In this document: positions 25,421 to 32,648 of the stretch, piece after piece
Layout of the letters: every line of letters begins with the position of its first letter
Numbering within the stretch: the first letter of the stretch is position 1
From: Mesorhizobium plurifarium
GTDB taxonomy: Bacteria; Pseudomonadota; Alphaproteobacteria; Rhizobiales; Rhizobiaceae
Length of the DNA stretch: 48,346 nucleotides
Assembly: GCA_000824785.1 (NCBI GenBank)
Contig: CCNB01000018.1
Coordinates: 46,165 to 94,510, forward strand
Reading direction: 5' to 3'
Position numbers and translations under genes: made by a program
The notes under the pieces: generated by a model
Databases searched by the model: none
Seen by the model: the letters and a program-made list of their open reading frames with translations, nothing else
What the model was told of the DNA's origin: nothing

Positions 25421-25433
25421 CTGGTCCAGCCAG
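25421..25433. promoter_or_regulatory. degenerate GntR/FCD-type site
   Basis: CTGGT-CCA-GCCAG differs from TGGTNNNACCA at one base and lies 75 bases (centre to centre) from the better site at 25494-25510. It is close to the M24 start. It would be considered only because of its partner. Confidence 0.4.
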
Positions 25434-25493
25434 AATTGATCACTTTCGCGCCAAAGACAGTTTCCGTTCGAATCTTGATCCTGCTTCGCCATA

Positions 25494-25510
25494 ATCTGGT
25501 CCTACCAGAT
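25494..25510. promoter_or_regulatory. GntR/FCD-type operator between M24 and peptide importer
   Basis: ATCTGGT-CCT-ACCAGAT is a perfect palindrome outside the 3-base centre and matches the sites at 3720, 3900, 20409 and 20571. It lies 157 bases before the peptide binding-protein start and 161 bases from the M24 start, so it may control both. The 333-base gap 25334-25666 holds only these sites. Confidence 0.72.
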
Positions 25511-25666
25511 AAGGCATCGGAGACTCCTTCGGCCGGCTGGTCCAGCGGACGGAAATTTCAAAGCCAAGCCATGATGCGCCAAAACCGTCTCTGGCGAAAC
25601 CTTTGCCAAGGGCCATAATCACGCGATTGCCGCGCCTGCCATGGCGCGAAGAGGGGAGTTTGAGCG

Positions 25667-27277
25667 ATGTCCGAATTGACGATTTCACGCCGCGGCCTAC
25701 TGGCCGGCTCGGCGCTGCTTTGGGCCTCGACCGCGCTGCCGGCCATCGCCTTCGCGCAGACGCCGAAGAAGGGCGGCCGTCTCGTGCTGGCCGCCGATTC
25801 CGAGCCGCGCAACCTCAACCCCGCGATCGTCGCTTCCAACGGCGTCTTCTTCATCTCCAGCAAGATCGTCGAGACGCTGGCCGAAGCCTCTTTCGACGGC
25901 AAGGACGGGCTCGAACCCCGCCTAGCGCTTTCCTGGGAGGGTGCGGCCGACGGCCTGTCGGTGACCTTCAAATTGCGCGACGGCGTCAAATGGCATGACG
26001 GCAAGCCCTTCACCTCCGCCGATGTCGCCTTCTCGGCGCTGCAGATCTGGAAACCGCTGCAGAACCTCGGCCGCACCGTGTTCAAGGACCTGGAGGCCGT
26101 CGACACGCCGGACGAGCTGACGGCGGTCTTCAAATTCGCCAAGCCGACGCCGTTCCAGCTGATCCGCAACGCGCTGCCGGCGCTGTCGAGCGTCGTGCCG
26201 AAGCACCTTTATGAAGTGGGCAAGATCGAGGACAATCCGGCCAACAACGCGCCTGTCGGCACCGGTCCGTTCAAATTCGCCGAATACAAGGCCGGCCAAT
26301 ATTACCGGTTGACCCGGAACGACGCCTATTGGAGCAAGGACGAGCCCTATCTCGACGAGATCGTCTATCAGGTGCTGCCCGATCGCACGTCGGCCGCGGC
26401 GGCACTCGAAGCCGAAGAGATCCAGCTCGCCGCCTTCTCCGCCGTGCCGCTCGCCGATCTCGACCGCATCTCCAAGGTGCCAGGCCTGAAGGTCATCACC
26501 AAGGGCTATGAAGGGTTGACCTATCAGCTCGTCGTCGAGATCAACCACCGCCGCAAGGAGCTGGCCGATCTGAAAGTGCGGCAGGCGATCGCGCATGCCA
26601 TCGACAAGGATTTCGTCGTCAGGACGATCTTCCTCGGCTACGCCGCGACCGCGACCGGCCCGGTGCCGAAGAACGACCCGCAATTCTACACGGCCGACGT
26701 GCCGACCTATCCTTTCGACGTCGCCAAGGCCAACGCGCTGCTGGACGAAGCCGGCTACAAGCGCGCCGACGACGGCAAGCGCTTTGCGCTGAAGCTTTTG
26801 CCGGCGCCCTACTTCAACGAGACGAAGCAGTTCGGCGACTATCTGCGCCAGGCGCTCGCGGCCATCGGCATCGACGCCCAGATCGTCAACAACGACTCGG
26901 CCGCCCACATCAAGGCCGTCTACACCGACCACGCCTTCGACCTTGCCGTCGGCCCGCCGGTGTTCCGTGGCGACCCGGCGATCTCGACCACTATCCTGGT
27001 GCAAAGCGGCATTCCCGACGGCGTGCCCTTCTCCAACCAGGGCGGCTACAAGAACGCCGACCTCGACGCGCTGATCGTCAAGGCATCCGAGACGCTGGAT
27101 GCGGCGGCCCGCACCGAGCTCTACAAGGAGTTCCAGAAAAAGGTCGCCGCCGATCTGCCGCTGATCAACGTCGCCGAATGGAGCTTCATCTCCGTCGCCC
27201 GCGATACGGTGGGCAACATCGCCAACAACCCGCGCTGGGCGGTGTCGAACTGGGCGGACACCTATCTGGAATCGTGA
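25667..27277 (+). CDS. peptide ABC transporter substrate-binding protein (SBP family 5)
   Basis: A 536-residue family-5 binding protein (DppA/OppA-like). The N-terminus ISRRGLLAGSALLWAS carries a twin-arginine motif, and cleavage near AIAFAQ (about residue 31) fits Tat export. The mature part contains the usual blocks DGVKWHDGKPFTSADV and LPDRTSAAAALEA. It starts behind GGGGAG. It supplies ligand to the permease and ATPase genes that follow. Such systems import dipeptides, opine-like compounds or modified amino acids; the ligand is not known. Confidence 0.93.
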   Translation: MSELTISRRGLLAGSALLWASTALPAIAFAQTPKKGGRLVLAADSEPRNLNPAIVASNGVFFISSKIVETLAEASFDGKDGLEPRLALSWEGAADGLSVTFKLRDGVKWHDGKPFTSADVAFSALQIWKPLQNLGRTVFKDLEAVDTPDELTAVFKFAKPTPFQLIRNALPALSSVVPKHLYEVGKIEDNPANNAPVGTGPFKFAEYKAGQYYRLTRNDAYWSKDEPYLDEIVYQVLPDRTSAAAALEAEEIQLAAFSAVPLADLDRISKVPGLKVITKGYEGLTYQLVVEINHRRKELADLKVRQAIAHAIDKDFVVRTIFLGYAATATGPVPKNDPQFYTADVPTYPFDVAKANALLDEAGYKRADDGKRFALKLLPAPYFNETKQFGDYLRQALAAIGIDAQIVNNDSAAHIKAVYTDHAFDLAVGPPVFRGDPAISTTILVQSGIPDGVPFSNQGGYKNADLDALIVKASETLDAAARTELYKEFQKKVAADLPLINVAEWSFISVARDTVGNIANNPRWAVSNWADTYLES

Positions 27278-27342
27278 CACACTCGCGCGGATGAGAGTTC
27301 GCGGCCAAATGGGAACTTCGGCAAAGGCCGAGTTCCCGCCCA

Positions 27343-27495
27343 CCCCCCTCTGTCCTGCCGGACATCTCCCCCGCAAGGGGGGAGATCATCCGTTTGTCCG
27401 TCCCGCCAGTTCTGCAACGTCAAAAATTGGCGAAGCCGTCGATGACAGCCAATCTCCCCCCTTGCGGGGGAGATGGCCGGCAGGCCAGAGGGGGG
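27343..27495. repeat. dispersed palindromic repeat, family D, complete copy
   Basis: A 153-base element. The left end is CCCCCCTCTGTCCTGCCGGA then CTCCCCCGCAAGGGGGGAG; the right end is CTCCCCCCTTGCGGGGGAG then GGCCGGCAGGCCAGAGGGGG. Both ends are themselves palindromic and they are inverted to each other. It sits between the binding-protein gene and the first permease gene of one operon. The same element occurs inside the ATPase gene at 29607-29764. Confidence 0.85.
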
Positions 27496-27550
27496 TGCCT
27501 GGGCTTGGCATTTCTTATAGCGGGCCTTTCTCCAAACCACCGAGGCGCGC

Positions 27551-28537
27551 ATGACCCGCGCCCTCCGCCTCCTGCGCCGCCGTCTCGTCGGCAGCGTCTT
27601 CGTGCTCCTCATCGTCGTCATCGGCAGCTTCCTGCTGCTCGAAGCAGCCCCCGGCGACGCCGTCGATGCCTACATCGTCTCGACTGGCGGCGATGCCGGC
27701 ATGATCGAATTGCTGCGCCACCGCTGGGGCCTCGACCAGTCGGAGCTGACGCGCCTCGCCAACTATCTCTGGGCGCTGCTGCATCTCGATCTCGGCCAGT
27801 CCGTCACCTTCTCGCGGCCGATCCGCGACGTCATCCTCGAACGCCTGCCGACCACGCTCATCCTGATGGGCAGCGCCACCGCGCTCTCCTTCGGCCTCGG
27901 CTCCGCGCTCGGCATCTATGCCGGCGCGCGACCCGGGAGCTTCCGCGACCGCTTCCTGTCCGTCGGCTCGCTGGCGCTCTATGCCGTGCCCGGTTTCTGG
28001 CTCGGCCTCGTGCTCATCGTCGTCTTTGCCGTCGATCTGCGCTGGCTGCCGATCGGCGGCATCGAGACCATCGCGTCGGCCAAGACCGGGTTTAGCCGCG
28101 CCGCCGACATCGCCACCCACCTCGTGCTGCCGGTCTCGGCGCTGGGCTTCATCTATCTCGCGCTCTATCTGCGCATGATGCGCGCCAGCATGGCCGAGGC
28201 CTGGCGGCAGGATTTCGTGCTTGCCGCCCGCGCCCGGGGCCTGACGCGCGGCCGCATAGTGCTTGCCCATGTCGCCCGCAACGCGCTCCTGCCTCTCGTC
28301 ACAATGCTTGGCCTGCAATCGGCGCAGATGCTGGGCGGCAGTGTCGTCATCGAAAGCGTCTTCGCCGTGCCCGGCCTTGGCCGCCTGGCGCAGGAAGCCG
28401 TCGCCGGCCGCGACACGCCGCTGCTGCTCGGCATCATCCTGGTCAGCGCCGTTCTCGTCATCGTCATCAACCTTCTGGTCGACCTCGCCTATGCTTTCCT
28501 CGATCCGCGCGTCGGTGCCGGCGAGGCAAGCGCATGA
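27551..28537 (+). CDS. peptide ABC transporter permease (DppB/OppB type)
   Basis: A 328-residue inner-membrane permease. The N-terminal LLRRRLVGSVFVLLIVVIGS helix, the long periplasmic region and the EAA-type loop with AWRQDFVLAARARGLTRGRI followed by HVARNALLP are the DppB pattern. It starts behind GAGG and overlaps the next gene by four bases. The repeat at 27343-27495 separates it from the binding-protein gene, which may lower its expression relative to the binding protein. Confidence 0.93.
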   Translation: MTRALRLLRRRLVGSVFVLLIVVIGSFLLLEAAPGDAVDAYIVSTGGDAGMIELLRHRWGLDQSELTRLANYLWALLHLDLGQSVTFSRPIRDVILERLPTTLILMGSATALSFGLGSALGIYAGARPGSFRDRFLSVGSLALYAVPGFWLGLVLIVVFAVDLRWLPIGGIETIASAKTGFSRAADIATHLVLPVSALGFIYLALYLRMMRASMAEAWRQDFVLAARARGLTRGRIVLAHVARNALLPLVTMLGLQSAQMLGGSVVIESVFAVPGLGRLAQEAVAGRDTPLLLGIILVSAVLVIVINLLVDLAYAFLDPRVGAGEASA

Positions 28538-29364
28538 GCCGCCTGCGCCGTTTTTTGAGCACGCCGGAAGCAGTCGCCGGCGCGCTCATCCTCGCTTTGC
28601 TGGCCGTCATGGCGCTGGTCGCGCCGCTGCTCTTTTCCGGCGACCCGCAGGCGATCGCCGGCCCGGCGCTGCAGCCGCCTTTCCAGGACTGGTCGCTGCC
28701 GCTCGGCACCGACCGGCTCGGCCGCGACGTGCTGGCGGAGCTGTTCCATGGCGCCCGCACCTCGCTGGCCGTCGGCCTGGCGGCGGCCGCCGCCGCGCTC
28801 CTCATCGGCGCGGTGGTCGGCACATTAGCCGGCTTTGCCGGAGGGCTCGTCGATGAGGTGCTGATGCGCGTCACCGATGCGTTCCAGACCGTGCCGAGCT
28901 TCCTGCTCGCGCTGGCCTTCGTCAGCATTGTCGGTCCCTCATTAGGCGTCGTCGTCGCGGCCATCGCGCTTAGCGCCTGGACCGGGCCGGCGCGGGTGGC
29001 GCGCGCGGAAGTGCTTTCGATCCGCGAACGCGACTATGTCGCCGGCGCCCGCGTCATCGGCATGCATCCGCTCGAGATCGCCTTTCGCGAGGTGTTGCCC
29101 AATGCTCTGCCGCCGGTGTTGGCGCTGTCGTCCGTGATCGTGGCGGCTGCGATTCTGACCGAAGCAGCGCTGTCCTTCCTTGGGCTGGGCGATCCGAACC
29201 GCGTCACCTGGGGCGGCATGATCGCCGAAGGCCGCACGGTGCTGCGCACGGCGCCGTTCCTGTCGATCGTGCCAGGCGTCGCGCTCGTGCTGACCGTGCT
29301 CGGCGTCTACCTCGCCGGCGAAGGCGTGGTGGAAAGCACCGCAGTGCGCAGGAGCCTGTCGTGA
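28534..29364 (+). CDS. peptide ABC transporter permease (DppC/OppC type)
   Basis: A 276-residue inner-membrane permease. The periplasmic motif PLGTDRLGRDVLAELFHGAR and the EAA loop (IRERDYVAGARVIGMHPLEI, then VLPNALPPV) are diagnostic for DppC. It overlaps both neighbours by four bases (ATGA at its start, GTGA at its end), so it is translationally coupled to them. Confidence 0.93.
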   Translation: MSRLRRFLSTPEAVAGALILALLAVMALVAPLLFSGDPQAIAGPALQPPFQDWSLPLGTDRLGRDVLAELFHGARTSLAVGLAAAAAALLIGAVVGTLAGFAGGLVDEVLMRVTDAFQTVPSFLLALAFVSIVGPSLGVVVAAIALSAWTGPARVARAEVLSIRERDYVAGARVIGMHPLEIAFREVLPNALPPVLALSSVIVAAAILTEAALSFLGLGDPNRVTWGGMIAEGRTVLRTAPFLSIVPGVALVLTVLGVYLAGEGVVESTAVRRSLS

Positions 29365-30377
29365 CCGCGCTGCTTTCTATCCGCGATCTGAGGGTGCGGT
29401 ATCGGCGCGACGGTATTGAGGTGCCGGCACTGAAGGGCGTCGGCCTGGAAGTTGTCGCGGGAGAGCGCCTGGCGATCATCGGTGAAAGCGGCTCGGGCAA
29501 GAGCACGCTGGCGCTGGCGGTTGCGGGGTTGTTGGCGAGGGGTGCCGAGATTGGCGGGACGCTTGAGTGGTCAGCAAGCCAATCACAGATGCCTCGTTCC
29601 TTCGCACCCCCCTCTGGCCTGCCGGCCATCTCCCCCGCAAGGGGGGAGATTGGCAGCTCCGCCGACGGCTCATCTCCTCCTGCAACTCTGGAGATTGGCG
29701 AAGGCGGAGATGACGGCCTAATCTCCCCCCTTGCGGGGGAGATGCCCGGCAGGGCAGAGGGGGGTGTGCCGGAACGCCGACCACCCGCGATTGGCGAAAA
29801 CCAGGCACCTCGCCTCGGCCGCGATATCGGCTTCGTCTTCCAGGACCCCTCTTCCAGCCTCGACCCCGTGATGCCGGTCGGCAAGCAGATCGCCGAGGTC
29901 GCCTGCACCCATCTCGAACTGACCTGGCCTGAAGCCTTCGCCAAGGCCAAAACCCTGCTCCAACGCGTCCGCCTCCCCGACCCGGACTCGGCCCTCCGCG
30001 CCTACCCGCACCAGCTCTCCGGCGGCCAGAAGCAGCGGGTGGCGATCGCTGCCGCCATTGCCGCCGGGCCGAGGCTGTTGATCGCTGACGAAGCCACCAG
30101 CGCGCTCGACACCATCGTCCAGGCCGAGATTGTCGCCCTCATCCGCAGGCTGGTTGCCGAGGACGGCATGACGCTCATCTTCATCAGCCACGACATCGCG
30201 CTTGCAGCCTCGCTTGCCGATCGCATCGCCGTTCTGCGCCACGGCGAACTGGTCGAACTTGGCGAGACCCGACGGCTCATCGAAGCGCCGCGCCATGCCT
30301 ATACGCGCGGCTTGCTCGAGGCCCATCTCGGCCTTGATGCCAAGCCGTTGCTTGACCGGCAAGGCGCTTCGGCATGA
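29361..30377 (+). CDS. peptide ABC transporter ATP-binding protein (DppD/OppD type) with an in-frame palindromic-repeat insertion
   Basis: A 338-residue ABC ATPase starting at GTG 29361. Walker A GESGSGKST (41-49), Q-loop FQDP (Q161), signature LSGGQKQRVAIAAA and Walker B IADEATSALD are all present. Residues about 83-135 are encoded by a complete family-D repeat (29607-29764) and read as proline/glycine/serine-rich sequence (such as GLPAISPARGEI and LISPLAGEMPGRAEGG). The Walker A lysine to Q-loop distance is 114 residues, against 45 in the partner ATPase. The insertion lies in the variable beta-subdomain, which may tolerate a loop. The protein may still be functional or may be partly impaired. 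Confidence 0.9.
   Translation: MTALLSIRDLRVRYRRDGIEVPALKGVGLEVVAGERLAIIGESGSGKSTLALAVAGLLARGAEIGGTLEWSASQSQMPRSFAPPSGLPAISPARGEIGSSADGSSPPATLEIGEGGDDGLISPLAGEMPGRAEGGVPERRPPAIGENQAPRLGRDIGFVFQDPSSSLDPVMPVGKQIAEVACTHLELTWPEAFAKAKTLLQRVRLPDPDSALRAYPHQLSGGQKQRVAIAAAIAAGPRLLIADEATSALDTIVQAEIVALIRRLVAEDGMTLIFISHDIALAASLADRIAVLRHGELVELGETRRLIEAPRHAYTRGLLEAHLGLDAKPLLDRQGASA
29607..29764. repeat. family-D palindromic repeat inside a coding region
   Basis: The 158-base element has the same ends as the intergenic copy at 27343-27495 (CCCCCCTCTGGCCTGCCGG at the left, GGCAGGGCAGAGGGGGG at the right, with internal CTCCCCCGCAAGGGGGGAG and CTCCCCCCTTGCGGGGGAG). It has no stop codon in the reading frame of the ATPase and keeps the frame open across both junctions. 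Confidence 0.88.
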
Positions 30378-31150
30378 GCGTGCTTGCCGTCTCCAGTCTC
30401 ACCAAGCGCTATCGTCGCGGCAGCAAGCCTTTCGCGGCCGTCGATGACGTGTCCTTCGAAATCAACCCGGCAGAGACGCTGGCGCTCGCCGGGCCGTCCG
30501 GCAGCGGCAAATCGACCATCGCAAGGCTAGTGCTGCGGCTGATCGAGCCCGACGCCGGCCGCATCGCATTCGAAGGCGCGGATTTCCTCGCCCTGTCGGG
30601 CGCCGCGCTGCGCGCGCGCCGCGCCCGCCTGCAGATGGTGTTCCAGGATCCGCTCGCCGCCTTCAATCCCCGCGCCACCGTGGCGCGCGTGCTGGACGAT
30701 CCCTTGCGCATTCACAACATCGCCACGCGCGCCGAGCGCCCGCGCCGCATCGCGGCGTTGCTGGAGCGCGTCGGCCTCGACGCCGGCCTTGCCGCGCGCG
30801 CCATCCACGAGATTTCCGGCGGCCAGCGCCAGCGCGTGGCGATCGCCCGCGCCATCGCCACGCGGCCTTCGCTGATCGTGCTCGACGAGGCCGTGTCGGC
30901 GCTCGATGTCTCGGTGCGCGGCCAGATCCTCGAATTGCTGCTCGACCTGCAAAGGCAGGAACGGATCGCCTATCTGTTCATTTCGCATGACCTCGGCGTC
31001 ATCCGTGCCGTGGCGCACCGCGTCGTCATCCTCGATGCCGGCCGGATCGCCGAGAGCGGCGATGCCCGCGCCGTCATCGCCGACCCGCAATCGGCAATCG
31101 GCAAGGCGCTTGTGGCGGCGACGCCAAGATTGACCAGGAGCCGACCATGA
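30374..31150 (+). CDS. peptide ABC transporter ATP-binding protein (DppF/OppF type)
   Basis: A 258-residue ABC ATPase. Walker A GPSGSGKST (40-48), Q-loop FQDP (Q91), signature ISGGQRQRVAIARA and Walker B VLDEAVSALD are intact, with FISHDLGVIR as the switch histidine region. It is shorter than most DppF proteins because it lacks the C-terminal oligopeptide-binding extension. It overlaps the preceding gene by four bases. Confidence 0.92.
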   Translation: MSVLAVSSLTKRYRRGSKPFAAVDDVSFEINPAETLALAGPSGSGKSTIARLVLRLIEPDAGRIAFEGADFLALSGAALRARRARLQMVFQDPLAAFNPRATVARVLDDPLRIHNIATRAERPRRIAALLERVGLDAGLAARAIHEISGGQRQRVAIARAIATRPSLIVLDEAVSALDVSVRGQILELLLDLQRQERIAYLFISHDLGVIRAVAHRVVILDAGRIAESGDARAVIADPQSAIGKALVAATPRLTRSRP

Positions 31151-31191
31151 TCCCGCAAAGTGGCAACCGATTTGCGGACAGGATCATGGTC
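31143..31191. repeat. short inverted repeat over the stop codon of the second ATPase gene
   Basis: GACCATGATCC (31143-31153) and GGATCATGGTC (31181-31191) are perfect 11-base inverted arms that flank a partly self-complementary centre. The left arm contains the stop codon of the ATPase gene. It could act as an attenuator before the hydrolase gene or may be a small dispersed repeat. Confidence 0.65.
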
Positions 31192-31214
31192 AAAAAACAA
31201 GATCAGGACGCACC

Positions 31215-31721
31215 ATGACCGATCCCGAAGCAGCCAGGGCCGAGAAACTGTCGCGCGAGCTCGATTCCGCCTTCCGCAACCGCGCCGACCTCTACCGCCT
31301 CTTCCTCGACGAGCTGACCGCCGAGCTCGGCGCCGAGAAGGCCGAGGCGGTCATGATACGCACGATCGAAAAGCGCGGCCGGGAAGTCGCGGCGGCCGCC
31401 TTTGCCCATTTCGGACCCAATGATGCGCCGGCAATCGGCGAGGCGTTCCTCGCCGTCAGCCCCGATGGCGGTCGCATGTATCCGACCCAAGTCGAGCGCG
31501 GGCCTGGCCACATCGCCTTCAAGGTCAAGCGCTGCCCGCTGAAGGATGCGTGGGTCGAGGCCGGCGTCGGCGAGGAGAAACTCGCCACGCTCTGCCGCAT
31601 CGCCGGCGCCTTCGACCGCGGCCTGTTCGAGGCGACCGGCGTGCGCTTCGCCAATATCACCTGGACGCCGGGCCACGGCCCCGGCTGCTGCCACATCGCG
31701 CTGACCAACCGCGACGCCTAA
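31215..31721 (+). CDS. L-2-amino-thiazoline-4-carboxylate hydrolase-family protein
   Basis: A 168-residue protein of the ATC hydrolase family (Pfam ATC_hydrolase). Visible features are a helical N-terminus, the segment FKVKRCPLKDAW and the C-terminal TWTPGHGPGCCHIAL. In Pseudomonas such enzymes open the thiazoline ring on the way to cysteine, but most homologues are uncharacterised. It starts behind AGGACG and is the last gene of the peptide-importer operon after a short inverted repeat. The context suggests that a small cyclic or modified amino acid or peptide is imported and opened. That link is inferred. Confidence 0.75.
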   Translation: MTDPEAARAEKLSRELDSAFRNRADLYRLFLDELTAELGAEKAEAVMIRTIEKRGREVAAAAFAHFGPNDAPAIGEAFLAVSPDGGRMYPTQVERGPGHIAFKVKRCPLKDAWVEAGVGEEKLATLCRIAGAFDRGLFEATGVRFANITWTPGHGPGCCHIALTNRDA

Positions 31722-31793
31722 ACCAATTCCAGGAAAAATGCATCGCGGTTTTCCGTGCGGAATTGCGCGAAACAAGGAGATAGAGCCGGAGAA

Positions 31794-32579
31794 TTATTCG
31801 GCAAAGACATGCAGCTCGCCGCCCGCCTCGTCGATCGCGGCGCGCAGCTCCGCTGCCGGCTCGCTGTCGGTGACGACATCGGAAATCTCGCTCAGCGCGC
31901 AGATCCGCTCGAGGCCGCTGCGGCCGAACTTGTCGTTGGTGACGACCAGCATGGTCGACAGCGATCGTGCCATCATCGCCCGCTTCACCGCCGCCGCGCC
32001 CGAGATCATGTCGCTCGGCCCTTCGGCATTCAGCGCCGACGCGCCGATGATGGCGATATCGGCATTGTAGCGGCGCACGAATTCGACCGTATCCTCGCCG
32101 AGCACGGCCGCCTCGCGGCTGTCATAGGTGCCGGGGCAAAGGATGACGCGGAAGCCCGGATTGGCGCCGGCCACCGAGGCGACGCCGACGGAGTTGGTGA
32201 TGATGGTCAGATCCCGCCCAAGCTGCGAGAGGCTGCGCGCCACCTCGTAGGTGGTCGACCCCCCATCGATCATCACGATGGAGCCTTTCTCGATCAGTCC
32301 GGCGGCGCCGCGACCGATGCGGGCCCGCTCCTCCACCATGGTGAGGCCGCGCTCGGCGATAACCGGTTCCGACGTCACCAGCGAAATGGTGGCGCCGCCA
32401 TAGGTGCGGTTGATGAGCCCTGCTTCGCCGAGTTCGATCAGGTCGCGGCGGATGGTCTCGCCGGCGACGCCGATGCGGCGCGCCAGTTTCGAGATGCGGA
32501 TCGAGGCCGAGCGCCGCACCTCTGACAGGATCAGCTCATGGCGTTCTTTCTTGGTCAGCCGGCCCGGCTCGATATTCAT
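31794..32579 (-). CDS. DeoR-family transcriptional regulator
   Basis: A 261-residue regulator. The N-terminal DeoR winged helix (IRISKLARRIGVAGETIRRD, about 28-47) precedes a sugar-phosphate-sensing domain with MIDGGSTTYEVAR and TIITNSVGVASV. The start at 32579 follows GGAAGGAAGAG; the open frame upstream runs through an inverted repeat and is ignored. It lies directly downstream of the PuuB-like gene in the same direction, which is unusual because DeoR sensors normally read sugar phosphates, not polyamines. Its target is unclear. Confidence 0.9.
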   Translation of the reverse strand: MNIEPGRLTKKERHELILSEVRRSASIRISKLARRIGVAGETIRRDLIELGEAGLINRTYGGATISLVTSEPVIAERGLTMVEERARIGRGAAGLIEKGSIVMIDGGSTTYEVARSLSQLGRDLTIITNSVGVASVAGANPGFRVILCPGTYDSREAAVLGEDTVEFVRRYNADIAIIGASALNAEGPSDMISGAAAVKRAMMARSLSTMLVVTNDKFGRSGLERICALSEISDVVTDSEPAAELRAAIDEAGGELHVFAE

Positions 32580-32602
32580 CGCTCTTCCTTCCCGGGATTT
32601 CG

Positions 32603-32635
32603 TTCCCGGCGTGGGGACATTAGCCACGCCGGGAA
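32603..32635. terminator. inverted repeat between the oxidoreductase and DeoR genes
   Basis: TTCCCGGCGTGG and CCACGCCGGGAA form a perfect 12-base stem with a 9-base loop. It lies 14 bases past the PuuB-like stop on that strand and 24 bases before the DeoR start. There is no T-run, so it could be a terminator, an attenuator or an operator for the DeoR protein. Confidence 0.5.
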
Positions 32636-32648
32636 TAGGAAGCCAGCG

